A stretch of DNA of 64,000 nucleotides from Pegea sp. RAD2-039 (taxonomy: Eukaryota; Chordata; Thaliacea; Salpida; Salpidae), in assembly GCA_034620365.1 (NCBI GenBank), contig JAQGEQ010000363.1:2356001-2420000 (forward strand), written 5' to 3'. The notes below the pieces were generated by a model. That model saw nothing but the letters and a program-made list of their open reading frames with translations, made no database searches and was not told the DNA's origin. Shown in pieces: positions 41,252 through 52,940 of the stretch. The position numbers and the translations under genes were made by a program. How positions within the stretch are numbered: the stretch's first letter is position 1; every line of letters starts with the position of its first letter.

Positions 41252-43916
41252 TCAGGGTTGTCGATAGTACTTGCGTTTCAATTCGTTGTGCCTATCACAA
41301 GAAGGCGTCTTTTTTATCGCAGCTCTTTTCACCAGATCCTGATTGCCTAGATAAATGCCGCTTCGACGAAGTTGCTCCTCTGAAAAATGAAATCGGTTGT
41401 CATGGTGATCGTGGACACTGATGACGTCAGTGACCAGATTTATGAACTCAACAAATTTTGCAACAAAATTTATAAACTAAAAATTTTGAATCTATTTTCA
41501 CTTTTGGAAAAATTTACTGCTAAAGCTTAAAGATATAGTTTTTCTACAAAAACCCTTAGCAACCATCTACACCAGCCTTAGCAACCATCAACACCAGTCT
41601 TAGCAACCATCTACACCAGTCTTATCAACCCCATCTACACCAGCCTTAGCAACCATTAACACCAGCCTTAGCAACCATCAACACCAGCCTTAGCAACCAT
41701 CTAAACCAGCCTTAGCAACTATCAACACCAGCCTTAGCAACCATCTACACCAGCCTTAGCAACCATCAACACCAGTCTTAGCAACCATCTACACGAGTCT
41801 TAGCAACCATCAACACCAGCCTTAGCAACCATCTACACCAGCCTTAGCAACCATCTACACCAGCCTTAGCAACCATCAACACCAGCCTTAGCAACCATCT
41901 ACACCAGCCTTAGCAACCATCTTACTTTCAATAGATTCTTGAACACAAGCATTTCTGATTCTATCCAAATAATCAGATTCGATCGTATCTTCTAATCTTC
42001 TTAAAGCTGATGTGTCTCGCGGGTAGTCGTCATCGAAGCCCGATTTTACAAAATATTTCACTTCTAATTGATTTGTCATTCGTTCATACGAGTAACCACT
42101 GGCAACCATTCAAGTTAACAACCAACAATCGTGTTAATGACGTCACTTACTCTCGCTGTGCTAGATTGTAAACTGGATCAGATGCCATCAAATTACCGAT
42201 TATAGATAACAAAAAGATAAGAAGAACCGGAACAAGTTGTACAAAAGCGTTTAAATTGGCGCCCTGCAAAAATGACCGAATTCAGAAAACGCTCGAAACA
42301 ATTATATGGAACTTATGACGTCAGCGGTTTCATGTTGCTGATGACGTCGTCTTGAGTCATTTGTTCGTTCGTAATAGTATGAGTTGCCATGACGAAACAC
42401 ACGCATGTTTCCTGTTGAATAATGACGTCATGACAACGCGTTTGAAGAGTGTGACGTCATTATACTTTGTGGGAATCCCCCTCCAAAGAACATATTAAAG
42501 AGTTCTTGAGCGTCAAATTCATTGTCGAAAGGATCGCGGCCGTCGTCATGGCGACGTCGAATGTTTACGTCAGGGTTCAATCCATCGACCCCGAACTGAT
42601 CAAACTTTTGACGCGATTCTGCGTTGCTAAGCACCGAAAAAGCCTTGCCAACCGCTGCACGAGATGATTGAGCGGTTAAAGACGCGTTGATGACGTCATC
42701 GACTTACATTTGAAGGCCTCAGTCGCCCCGGGAGCCTGGTTTTTGTCTGGATGAAGTTGCAGCGCCATCTTGCGGTAGGCTTTCTTGATTTCTGCATCAC
42801 TCGCATCTTTGGGAACTCCTAAGATCTCGTAGTAATCCTTAGAGCGGTTGATTCTGCGGATCAGTGGATTGGAACGAGTTAAGAGGTTGTTGCTAAGCAA
42901 CAGGTCTTTGAATAATTATCATCTTTTATTCAGATTAATAATTATAAAGTTTATACTGAGGTAGCTTCTCGTCGCCTAGCAACATTGATAATTATAATAT
43001 TATAAAATATATATATAAATAATTTTTATAAATATATAATTCTAATATTCAGAAAAATTAAAATCTAAAAATTTACAATTTGAAATTATTATTTGAAATA
43101 TTTGAGATTTATAAATTTATATAAATAAATTTATAAATCTGCTAAAAAAGTATCAAAAAACAAATATTAATTAAAATCAAATTTTTTTCAACAAGTTTTA
43201 GAGATCTGATGAAACTTTTTTTGACTTTTTAGTAACTTTCAAAAAAAACCTCAAACCTATCAGCTAGCTGCTTCTGTTGACTCGTGTAGTTAGTCTCAGT
43301 GCTGCTTCCATGTAAGTTAGAAAAGTCTTGACTAGAGTTTGGTGAATCTTTTTTAGAAGTTGATTCTGTCTTCTTTTCACCATCTCCATGCTCCGATTCA
43401 GAAATCTTTTTTTTAATTTCTTCTTCTAATTCTAAAATTAGTAAAAAAATTGATAAATTATTTGAAAAAATATCTTTAGTTTTAAAACTGCTATTCAAAA
43501 TCTATGTTTACTTTGTTTTGATTTTAATTTAAAACTTACAGAAAAAATAAACAAAAAAACTTTTATTCAGTAAAGTTTTTATAGATTAAAATTTTTAATA
43601 AAAGAAAAATGTTCTTTTAATTTAAATCAAACTAAAAAATTAAAATTTTTAAAACTGATAGAAAATTATAACTAAAAATAATAAACAAAAATATATTTCA
43701 AAACATTTAAAATCATAACACAAAATTTCAATTTCATATCAAAGTGAAAGTCAATTAATTAGTTTTTAAATAATTTCAAGAACCTTTAGCTGTACTAGAT
43801 GGATAGAGTCTCATTGATTTAGTGGCAAATCTGAGAGCTTTGTTCATCTTCCCACTTTGGAGAGATGATCTCGCAATTTTTATACACCGTTCAGCCTCAT
43901 CTTTATTGCTTTCCAT
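41252..43916 (-). CDS. DNAJB12/DNAJB14-like ER J-domain protein, 8 exons
   Basis: ER-membrane Hsp40 whose J domain faces the cytosol and recruits Hsc70 to misfolded membrane proteins for degradation. Exons: complement(join(41252..41379, 41926..42098, 42151..42263, 42320..42411, 42466..42654, 42708..42853, 43257..43431, 43784..43916)), 1149 bases, 382 residues (human DNAJB12 about 375). N-terminal [15 protein letters not shown] and [13 protein letters not shown] match the family, then a Ser/Glu-rich spacer. The J domain follows ([13 protein letters not shown], catalytic HPD in [13 protein letters not shown], then VLSN). After it come an [11 protein letters not shown] segment, one membrane helix ([17 protein letters not shown]) and the C-terminal DUF1977 region ([15 protein letters not shown] ... 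KKTPSCDR). The donor chosen at 42319 (GTCATA) is unusual but required by frame. Single gene standing for the vertebrate pair. Confidence 0.93.
41553..41923. repeat. 22-bp minisatellite in the last intron of the DNAJB12/14 gene
   Basis: About 17 copies of a unit close to CCAGCCTTAGCAACCATCTACA. Copies tend to alternate between ATCTACAC and ATCAACAC, giving a partial 44-base higher-order unit. In the gene's sense the array starts within a few bases of the 5' splice site (the donor GTAAG runs directly into the first unit, which supplies its G-A-T-G-G continuation). The array fills most of the 546-base intron 41380-41925. Confidence 0.92.
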
Positions 43917-46900
43917 AATAAAGTGAAATAAATTAGATAAAAATAACAACAGATAAAATGAAATATTAACCCTTGATAATAAAATTGAAAAAAGTTATGA
44001 GCTAAAAAACAAATGAAACTTTAGAAAGGTCTTAATAAAAACAATTTTTATTATCTAGATATAGATGACATTAGAAAATAAAAACTTAATAAAGATTCTG
44101 TTATTATTGAATCATTAGACTTGATCAAAAGAAAATAAGGAAAAATAATTAAACATTGCACATGTCAGCTACAAAAAAAGTCAAAATTACTATAAATGTT
44201 CCATTCAAGTTTATTATAAACTTATAAAAATATTTATATAAAACATATAAATAGTAAATGTGACTGATTTTGTTGTTAAAATATTTAAATATTTGATTAA
44301 TTTTTATTAAAGGTAGTTCCTATTCTGAAAGATGGTTCAAACAAAAAGCTAAAAAATAACATTTAAAAAATAGAAAACTTTAGTTAAACAACTTTCTGTT
44401 AAATCTATTTCAAATTATTAAAAATTTAAAGTTTTAAAAATAAAAAATGAATAAAAATAATTTTGTTAATTAAACAATCTAATTAAAAATATTTAAATTA
44501 AATATCTAGATGTTAGCTAATATAAAATGAATTAAATATCTACAATTTAAATCTTAAACTAAGTTATTTTATTGATCACTAACCAAAATTGATTACATAA
44601 AAATAAATGATTAAAGACAAAATAGCTTCGAATAATTTTTTTTTGTATATTTAATTTATTTTATGGGGTAATATCAATTCTTTGAAACTTAAATCCCAGT
44701 TTTCAGATAAATTAAAAATATTTATGGAAAGGTTGAAAATGTTATGATTCTATCATTTAAGTAAGAAAATAAAGAAATTTGATATTCGGGGTTCAAGTCA
44801 GTATGTAAATTTTCAAGAAATTAATTTTTAATATTTTTAGAATATTATTTGTTAAAAGTAATTTTAATAATAATTTAAATTTATTGACAACTTCATATTA
44901 TATATTTTACCTTAAAATTAATTAAACTTAAAAATTTTATAGTTATAAAAGCAGCTGAATTTTTTTGGTAAATATAAATATTTTGTAATTTTATTTCAAG
45001 ATCAGATATAAAGTCAGCAAATTGATAATGATAATATGAAATAAATATTTTTTATAGCTTGTTCATGCTAAGATTAATTCAGGTGTATACAGAAAATTAT
45101 TTGTTGCTCTAGATAATATCTTATGAAAAAGATTTTTTTGTTTTTTAGTTAATTTAAATGAATAGGGTAACAATTTATCTTAGCTAAAGTTTAAAAAGTG
45201 TCAATCAGAGTAAGCATCAGTCTGATAAGTAAGTGAGAATAATTTAAAAAGTAGTAGATAGTAAGAAAATTGTTATTAAAAAGTTATTTTCATTTCTAAG
45301 AAATGTTTTATTAGTATTCATCGTTTTAGTTTGAATCATTTTTGAAATAAGTGAAACTAATAAGTTTTAATTTTTCTCTTTCACATGAGACATGAAAAAC
45401 TGAGATCAATCTCAATAATAACAATAGAATAGGTTTCAAAAACAAAAAATTACATTATTCAAAGTTTTAACAAGTTCAAAGTTCTTCAGAATTTTAGAAA
45501 TTCTAAATATATAAATATATTTATAATTCTTAACAATCTCTACACTGTTTTTAATCAGCTTAAAGGAAATTATATTTTGATCATTGGTACCTTTTATAAA
45601 CTGAAATTTATGCTTTTTAATTTAGAGATTTGTGGAACTCAAAGTTTCTTCTCGTAGAAGAACAAAATTAGATGATTAGAAGACTTCAAAATACAATGAA
45701 GTCTTAATCAATCTTTTGCAGCATCTTAATGTCAAATCTTTGTACGTCTGATGTACATTCTTATCCATCATCTAAGAACCATTTAAACTTTTTTAAGATC
45801 TGTTTAAAATCTAAAAATTGGAATTAGAATGATTAATGTGGAATTGAAACCAGATTATCCTTCGTAGCAGATCAACTCAAAGTTGAATGAAAGGAACCAA
45901 ATTTGACCAAAAATACGAAATAAGAAGTTAGGAATGAATCTTTGTAAAAGACTAATTAGATAATTAGCTAGATCAAATAATTTCTCTCTCCTTTTTATCG
46001 TAGTAAATCTTTAAAATAGCTAAACTAGCATTGAAAGCGTTAATAATTAATCAGACTAATCGGGAAAATAAACCGAATTATTAATCTCATAAATATATAT
46101 CATTTACTAAGTTACATCTATTGTTTTTTCCTAAATTTATGAAAACTCAGTCGTCAAATTAATCGATTTATTAAAAGCTTTAAAAGTATTTAGCTACAAA
46201 TCAAAATGTTCAGAAATATTTCAGGTATCCAACCAGCTTCGTGCTTTAACAATCGTACCAATAACGTCTTCGAATTTTGAAAAACATCAACATCTAGAAA
46301 ACAAGGCCTTATAGAGCTTTTAATATCAGGTTTTTTCATAAGCTGACACGTAAAACTTTTATTCAATACCTCAACTAAAATCCTAATTACAAAATACTTC
46401 ATGGTCTATCGATTTGACAATCTAACTCACGTTTAAAAAGATTTCTATTTTGATCTTAAAGTTTATATTCATTAGTAGAATGTTTGAATAAAAGAAGTCA
46501 GAGTTCTAAACAATTCAAACTGAACTGATTTATGGTTCATTTAACGTAAGATGTAATAAAAGCCTTGAATCAAATTTATGAGTGACTATAAAATTGAGAA
46601 TAACAAATAAAATTTTAAGCAATTCTAAAAATTTATTCTGGAAATATTTTTCAATTTTCTGAATTCGTCAACCTAATATTAGGTACAGAAAAAAGACCTT
46701 TTAAACTATGGTAATTGTTATTACATAAAAAGCAGCGGTCCAAATCTAATTTCATAGAAAGTATTCTTTAAATATTTTTAATTTCAGTAACTTTTTTATT
46801 TACTGGATTTTAAAACTTGATGAAAATGTTTTCTAAGTTTATAGAGAATCTTTCTGTATCACTAATTTATTGATTACAGTATTAATAATTGTATTATTTG

Positions 46901-49318
46901 TTATTAATAATTTAGTTATATTATTATTATACAATGTACTCCAATCAAGTTAAGAGATTGTGTTTTAAAATTTGGTAGCATCAAATCTTTTCATTTTCAA
47001 CTATTACCTGGTTTTTAGGAGCAAAGTTATCATATTTTGAATTATCCACAACATTTTCTTTCAAAAGTTTTATTATTTTTACAAAAATGATTGATTTAAA
47101 AAGATTCATGTTTGGAAAGTTTTAAAGTTGAAAAAAACATTCAACTGTAAGATTAATTGAAGAAAAAATAGTTTTCTATTGATGAATTACTTTTCAAACC
47201 CATAATTTAAATATATCAATTACAATTAAGTAATTTTAGGAATATTGTATTTAAAATAATTTTCAGCTGAAAAAATCAAATTTTTAGAATTCATTTTTTT
47301 ATAAAACTCAACATTACTTGAAATTACAGAATTTTAGAAAGTAATTTGACTGCATCCAGTTGTTGGACTAATATTTTTTTTACTTTGATGTTGCATATAA
47401 TAAAAGGTTTTGTAAGTCAACCTTAACAACATTTAAAAAAATAAAGTTAGAAACTGTTAGAAATTTGAATTAATCATTTAAATAACAATTTTTACAGCTT
47501 TGTTGTCAATTTAAAACCCAAAAAATTCTTATTTGAACGGATTTGATTTTTTGGAAAATACTTTATAGCTCGATTGAAAAGAAAATGTGAAATTTAAAAC
47601 CGTAATGTATTTGCATAATCTTATTCAACACACTATAAACTTTTCAATAGCAATAAACTATCTTTTTGGTTTTTAATGATATTTCAAACAAAGTTTTAAT
47701 TAAATAAGAAATCAAAAGTTGTAAAAATAATATAGATTAAAATACTGAAATCTAAGAAAATTATTTTGATAAGATTCAGTTTAAAAATTGATTCAACTCT
47801 TCTCTTTTTTTAAATGAAATCACTTTAAAAATATCTGGTTCAAGCTTTCAACATTGTTCTTAAAACCGAATTTTTTTAGCTTCTTTTTAATCTGATTTTA
47901 TTATCAACATTCATTATTAAATTATATCAAATTTTATTCATTAATCAAATCTTTAATACTTAATAAAAATTTTAGAATTATAGAAAATTGTTGCATGTTG
48001 CTAGCAACAAAAGTTTTCTTCTAACAGATTCTTAAAATCTGAAATAAAATAATGGAATAAAACTAAATAATTGGTTACATAATTTCAATGATTAATAAGC
48101 AAAGATTCAAGAAGCTGAAAAAATTTATATTTTTAAAATATTCTTTCAGAAAAAAGGTTTAGATTTACTTCCTAAGAAATGAAATTTCTAAATATAAAAC
48201 ATCTGAATTTTTTTTAATTCTTAAAATAACAAGTTGAAAAACATTTTGGTTAATTACATCATTGATATAAAGTTTAATTTAGAAGTCTACCCGACAAACT
48301 TTGCTTGAATCGTTTGAAAATTTAGCATCAACTTTTGCTAACTTTAAAAAGTTAAAAAATTAATTTTTTGTGATGATTATTTAAAAATCTTTTTTTAATA
48401 TCTTTAAATGTAACCAAATAATCTTAAAAATAAAACTTTAGTTAGTTAAAACTTATTTTTAGTCAATTGTGATTCAATCATTCTGTAAACAGCTAATCAC
48501 TTAAAATCATTAACAGTTCTTTTAAGTAGATAAATCAACCTGTTTTATGTAAAACAAATCCTTGAAAATCAATTTAAACTTTTCTGTCAACAACCATTTT
48601 CTCTTTGAAGTTTCGGAGAGTTTATAGGGATCATACCTATTATCTGATTTTCAAATAAGATTTTTTAAAGATCTTTTAAACCTTGCTAGAGTTATCTCAA
48701 CTAATTTGTAAATTTAATCAATTGAAAAAATCAAATCTTTTTTTTTTGAATGATAAATTTTAAGTTTTTATAAAGAAATAAAAGAAAATAAATATTCGTG
48801 GTATGACAACCGTAATTGGTAAGAAAATTTATTATTTTACTATAAACTAATCTCTAATTAAATATTTGCATGTAAATTAAAACATTAATTACATCAGCAT
48901 TTATTAATTTAAGTTATAGATAAACAAATATTTTATCACAAAGTGTTTTTTTTTGTTTCTAATTGACAACATAAGTGGCTTATAACTTTTAATGAAATCA
49001 TTTTGAATCTTATGATAATTATGAACATTCTTTAAATGGAATAAGAACAACGATTTAGAAGTGAGATCTCTTGATTAAGACTTTTATAAAGGAGCAAAAG
49101 TCGTGAAAAACTCTTGGAGAAAAAGCTTCAATTTGTCAAACTATTTATTTGGTTGATGACAAAGTTGGTTTCAGAATATTTTGATTCATAAATTGAATTT
49201 ATAAAAACATTTCTATGTTTAAAAATAAGTTGTTGATCGTATAAAATACTTCCTTATTTGAATTCTGAATAGTCAGTCATTGTATTCTAGTAATGAATAC
49301 ATCGGATAAACACATTTC

Positions 49319-49385
49319 TTTATTTATTACAATAAATGCGAAGAAGGGTGCCTGAAGAGAGCACCTCTCGCTAACACACATTCTT
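49319..49385. repeat. dispersed repeat, copy 2
   Basis: Exact 33-base core at 49352-49384 shared with 13885-13917, plus similar TATTTATTACAAT..ATGCGAA flanks in the same orientation, 35 kb apart. See copy 1 at 13851. Confidence 0.7.
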
Positions 49386-51069
49386 ACAAACAGTATTTCA
49401 AATAGTTAACTGCATTTTTATAATATTTATCTTTTAATTATTTGTTTACTTATAACAAAACTCAATAAACTTATACTTAATCTGTTCAATCTAGTCTTAA
49501 AAGGTTTTTTTCTAAACTTCTAATTGATACTTTAAGTTAATCTTCAGATATATCTGATTTTTTAAAGCAGTTTTTATTTTATAATTTATACTAAATATAT
49601 TTGTAGAATTTCTTTAGCTTTAAGTTAAAACTTTTTTTGGTTCAACTTCTTAATTATAATAAAGAAATCATTAAAAAATTTTTGAAGATTGTTTTTTAAA
49701 ATGTTCTATAAATTAATTAACTATTTTTAAATTACAGAAAAAGGCCATCAAAATGATGAATAATTATTCTTAATAATTTTCAAAAAACTTAGAACAATAG
49801 TAATTCAATTTATAATTCTGAATTTATAAAATTAAAATGAAATTAAACAGATTTAGAATTAAAAGCGTAATGATAAAAAATTTTACTCAATTTCAATCAA
49901 TTATTTTTTAATCCAAAAATTGTTCACCTAAATTTGGTTTAAACGACTTTTTAAATAGACAATAATTTCTTAATTTTAATATTTTTATTAATCAATGTAA
50001 ATTTGAACTTTTTCATTGCATTTTTAAATCCATTATTAATTATAAAAAATATACTGAAAGAAACTAATTTAAAAATAGTTTATTTCTAAAAAATACTTGG
50101 AAACTTTAAAAACTTATATTTAGAAAAATCTATTTTTGTCAAAATTTTTTTTGAATATTACATAAAATTACATCAAACAAAAAATAAATAAACAAATAAA
50201 TATTTTTGTAACTACTCATTTTTACCAAATCGAAGTTAGAATCAATTATTTTTGATGTACTTGAAAACTTTTTTGAAACTATTTTGATAAATATTTATTA
50301 TCTAAATCTGAGTTATCTAGGTAAGAAATGAAACTGCAGAAAATATAAGAAATGAAGTTTGCTTTTTTAATGTTTTTAATAAAAGATATTTATATAAATC
50401 GTTCAAACTATTTTTATGAATAAAAGTCGTCATCAATACTAAGCTTTAAAACTTTGCTCTGTGCTTTGTGATTGGCTGCCCAAATTGATGTGCAATGAAG
50501 CGTGAAAAGTATTGTTTGTAAGTTGTGCAAAACTTTTATATTTCAATAATTTGATTTTCAAACAACAAAAACACAAATGACATTTATTTGACATTTTAAA
50601 CCAAATCGTCGGACACAAACGCGACTTTTTTTTCTTTAATCACTCGGGTGCCTTCTTGTGGTTAGATTTCTTCAGTTTTTCTTCAGAATGCAGAAAATTT
50701 TGCAAATTTGCAGCAAACTGAAAAAATGTTCTACAAATTATTTGCTTACATTGAAACAAACGAATCAGTTTTATCTGCACAATCCGTTGCTATGACAACC
50801 ACCAAGCGCGCTTGCAATGAGCAGAAAAAGTCGAAAGTAGAAAAGTGCAAGCGGAAAAGCCGTAAAAAAAATATTATTTTAGAAAAACAATACAAAAATG
50901 TAGAGTTTTAACCAACAAAAAAGGGTTATGCCGACTTAGTTTACATGTTAGTGGGTTACAGGCGAATGTAGTATGTCACGTGACCACTAACCCTACAGCT
51001 CGATAATTCCGAGTGTGCAGTGAAGCAGAGCAAAGTAAAAGGAAAGAAGATAAATTTATTTTTAGGGAA

Positions 51070-51138
51070 GATGAAGTTGGTGTTGATGTTCGCCCTTGCT
51101 ACAAGTGCTACATTAGGGTCTTTAGGGGTTAGGGTTTG
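51070..51138 (+). CDS. possible signal-peptide exon or short peptide
   Basis: A 22-codon frame reads MKLVLMFALATSATLG and a few more residues before TGA, a textbook signal-peptide shape, in a GC-richer island. A weak donor (GG|GTCTTT, near 51117) would join in frame to an exon after the acceptor at about 51262, whose frame runs to a TGA at about 51380 and contains a Lys-Arg pair. This would make a small secreted precursor. The splice is weak and the product is unrecognised. Confidence 0.2.
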
Positions 51139-52940
51139 ACAGATATTGTTATGGGGAATGAAAACGATAACCAGCCGAAATAATTAAATTTTTGTTAGTT
51201 TCTTATATTGTAAATTGTTTGTTTGTTTGTATTTAATTTATTTTTTGATTTTTACATCTAGGAGTCTTTCAACGAGAGCATTTTTGCTTAATCTGTTAAA
51301 ATTTAATTATCAACGAATTCAAAATCAAGTTTTATTGTCTAACGAAACTAAAAGGTATTTTAGTGGATTACTCGTCACGTGATCAATATTCAAAGAATTA
51401 AAAGGTGAGAAATTTATATTTTGCTCAGAAATTTCGAGAAAAATTTGCAGAAGTTTCGCGTTATTTATGACGTATTATTCATAAGAAAGTTCAGCGATCC
51501 ATAAAAACAGGTTTTCATGATCATGGATTATTTGTCATTGTGTATGACGGAAGTTAGAATCGAGAGATGGTTGAAAACATGACAAAAATAGTCCTCAGAA
51601 CATTTAAAAGGTACTCACACACACTCAAGACATCACAAAGAGATATAACACACGTGGAAAAGGCATAAAAAGATTTCAAAGATGAGAAACTAAATCAAAC
51701 GTTTTTCGCCACAATAAATCTAGCTGTTATCAATACTCGAAATGTAAACAAATATCTATTTAATTTTTTTTTCGCAATAAACACCTTTTTTTTTTGAGAT
51801 TGAAACACTGCAAGGTCATCGAAGCTATTACTGAAGTAGAAACAGAGAAAGTAGATTTCAAGAAGTGACAAAATATATTCAAACAGGTGTTAAGTTAAAG
51901 GTGTATCGTCATGATGACGTCATCTTTACTCAGAAGGAGAGACTTGAGAAAAAGTGACCTAGAATAAACAGCGGCAAAAAAATTTCAAACCAATAAATAA
52001 GGAAAATAATAATTTATGCAGCAGTTGAATAATTAAGTCAAACTTAAGTGTATTCGGACTTTGTTCGCTATTTTATTTGATTATCTATTCTTTAAGTGTT
52101 GTCCTTATTGTCATGGTGATGGTATAGCGTCTTCATAATTGTTATTATAAAGATTGAAAGAAGAAAATAGATTTGAATAATGAAAAGAGAACTGAATAAA
52201 AATGAAAAGATAAAATTTTGATGAGTTTAAACTGATAGATTTATTTATTCAAATTCCAATTAAACTATTTGAGGGCCTAAAAATGAGTTTGGTATTTTTT
52301 GTTTATTTTAATTTTTTACTAAAAATTCAAGAAAACTTTAAAGAAGTTTTTTTTTTCTTTTCTTATTTTTGAAGCTTTCATTTTTGTCTTTTTTTTATTG
52401 TTTTTCCCATTAATCAGTGAACCGAAAATAATGTTTTTATTAAGAACACAAAGATAAAAACAAGATTTTATATCGCCTTTATTGCTTAAATACTTTTAAA
52501 ACAAAAAGTTGAAAACTAATTACAAAAAATTAAAGAGTTAAATTAATAGAAGTTTATTTATTGTTTTTTATCCTGAACTTTGATATCATTGGAGTCATCA
52601 TGTCTACGAGATGAAGCAGTCTGAAGATTTAATTGAGTTTTTGACCTAGAGTATTATGACCTTGATTAAATGTCTGTAAAGAAAATATTTTATATTTAGT
52701 TTAAATCATTCAACCTTTATTAGCTATTAGGAAAATTAAATTAATTACTTTTCTTTATAGTCATATTTAAATTAGTTTAAAAAGCTTTTATATTTGATCA
52801 AGACTAAAATTGTTCTTTTTGTTGACAGATTATATTTTTTGAGCAATCACAAGAAAATCTTTTTATAAAATAAGGAAATTGTTGAGGCATCCACCTTAAG
52901 ATTTTACAAGTAGTTGATTGAATCAACTTTTAAAGTTTAA

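Larger units (their letters stand above)
43917..52940. other. 9-kb gene-poor AT-rich stretch
   Basis: No supportable protein gene. It contains copy 2 of the dispersed repeat (49319-49385) and a GC-richer island at about 50440-51130, which holds a TCACGTGA-type palindrome and a short signal-peptide-like frame at 51070. Upstream non-coding exons or enhancers of the KLF gene may lie at the right end. Confidence 0.55.

Noticed and set aside
41156..41350. 64-residue plus-strand frame
   Set aside because: Antisense to the last DNAJB12/14 exon, which matches the family C-terminus.
41553..41923. CRISPR-like regular repetition
   Set aside because: The repeat units are head to tail with no unique spacers, in an animal intron. 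It is a minisatellite.
50708..50911. 67-residue plus-strand frame with a Lys-rich end
   Set aside because: Possibly part of an upstream KLF exon, but no splice or homology support.
51105..51136. TTAGGG-like motifs resembling telomere repeat
   Set aside because: Only two or three imperfect hexamers, and no array.
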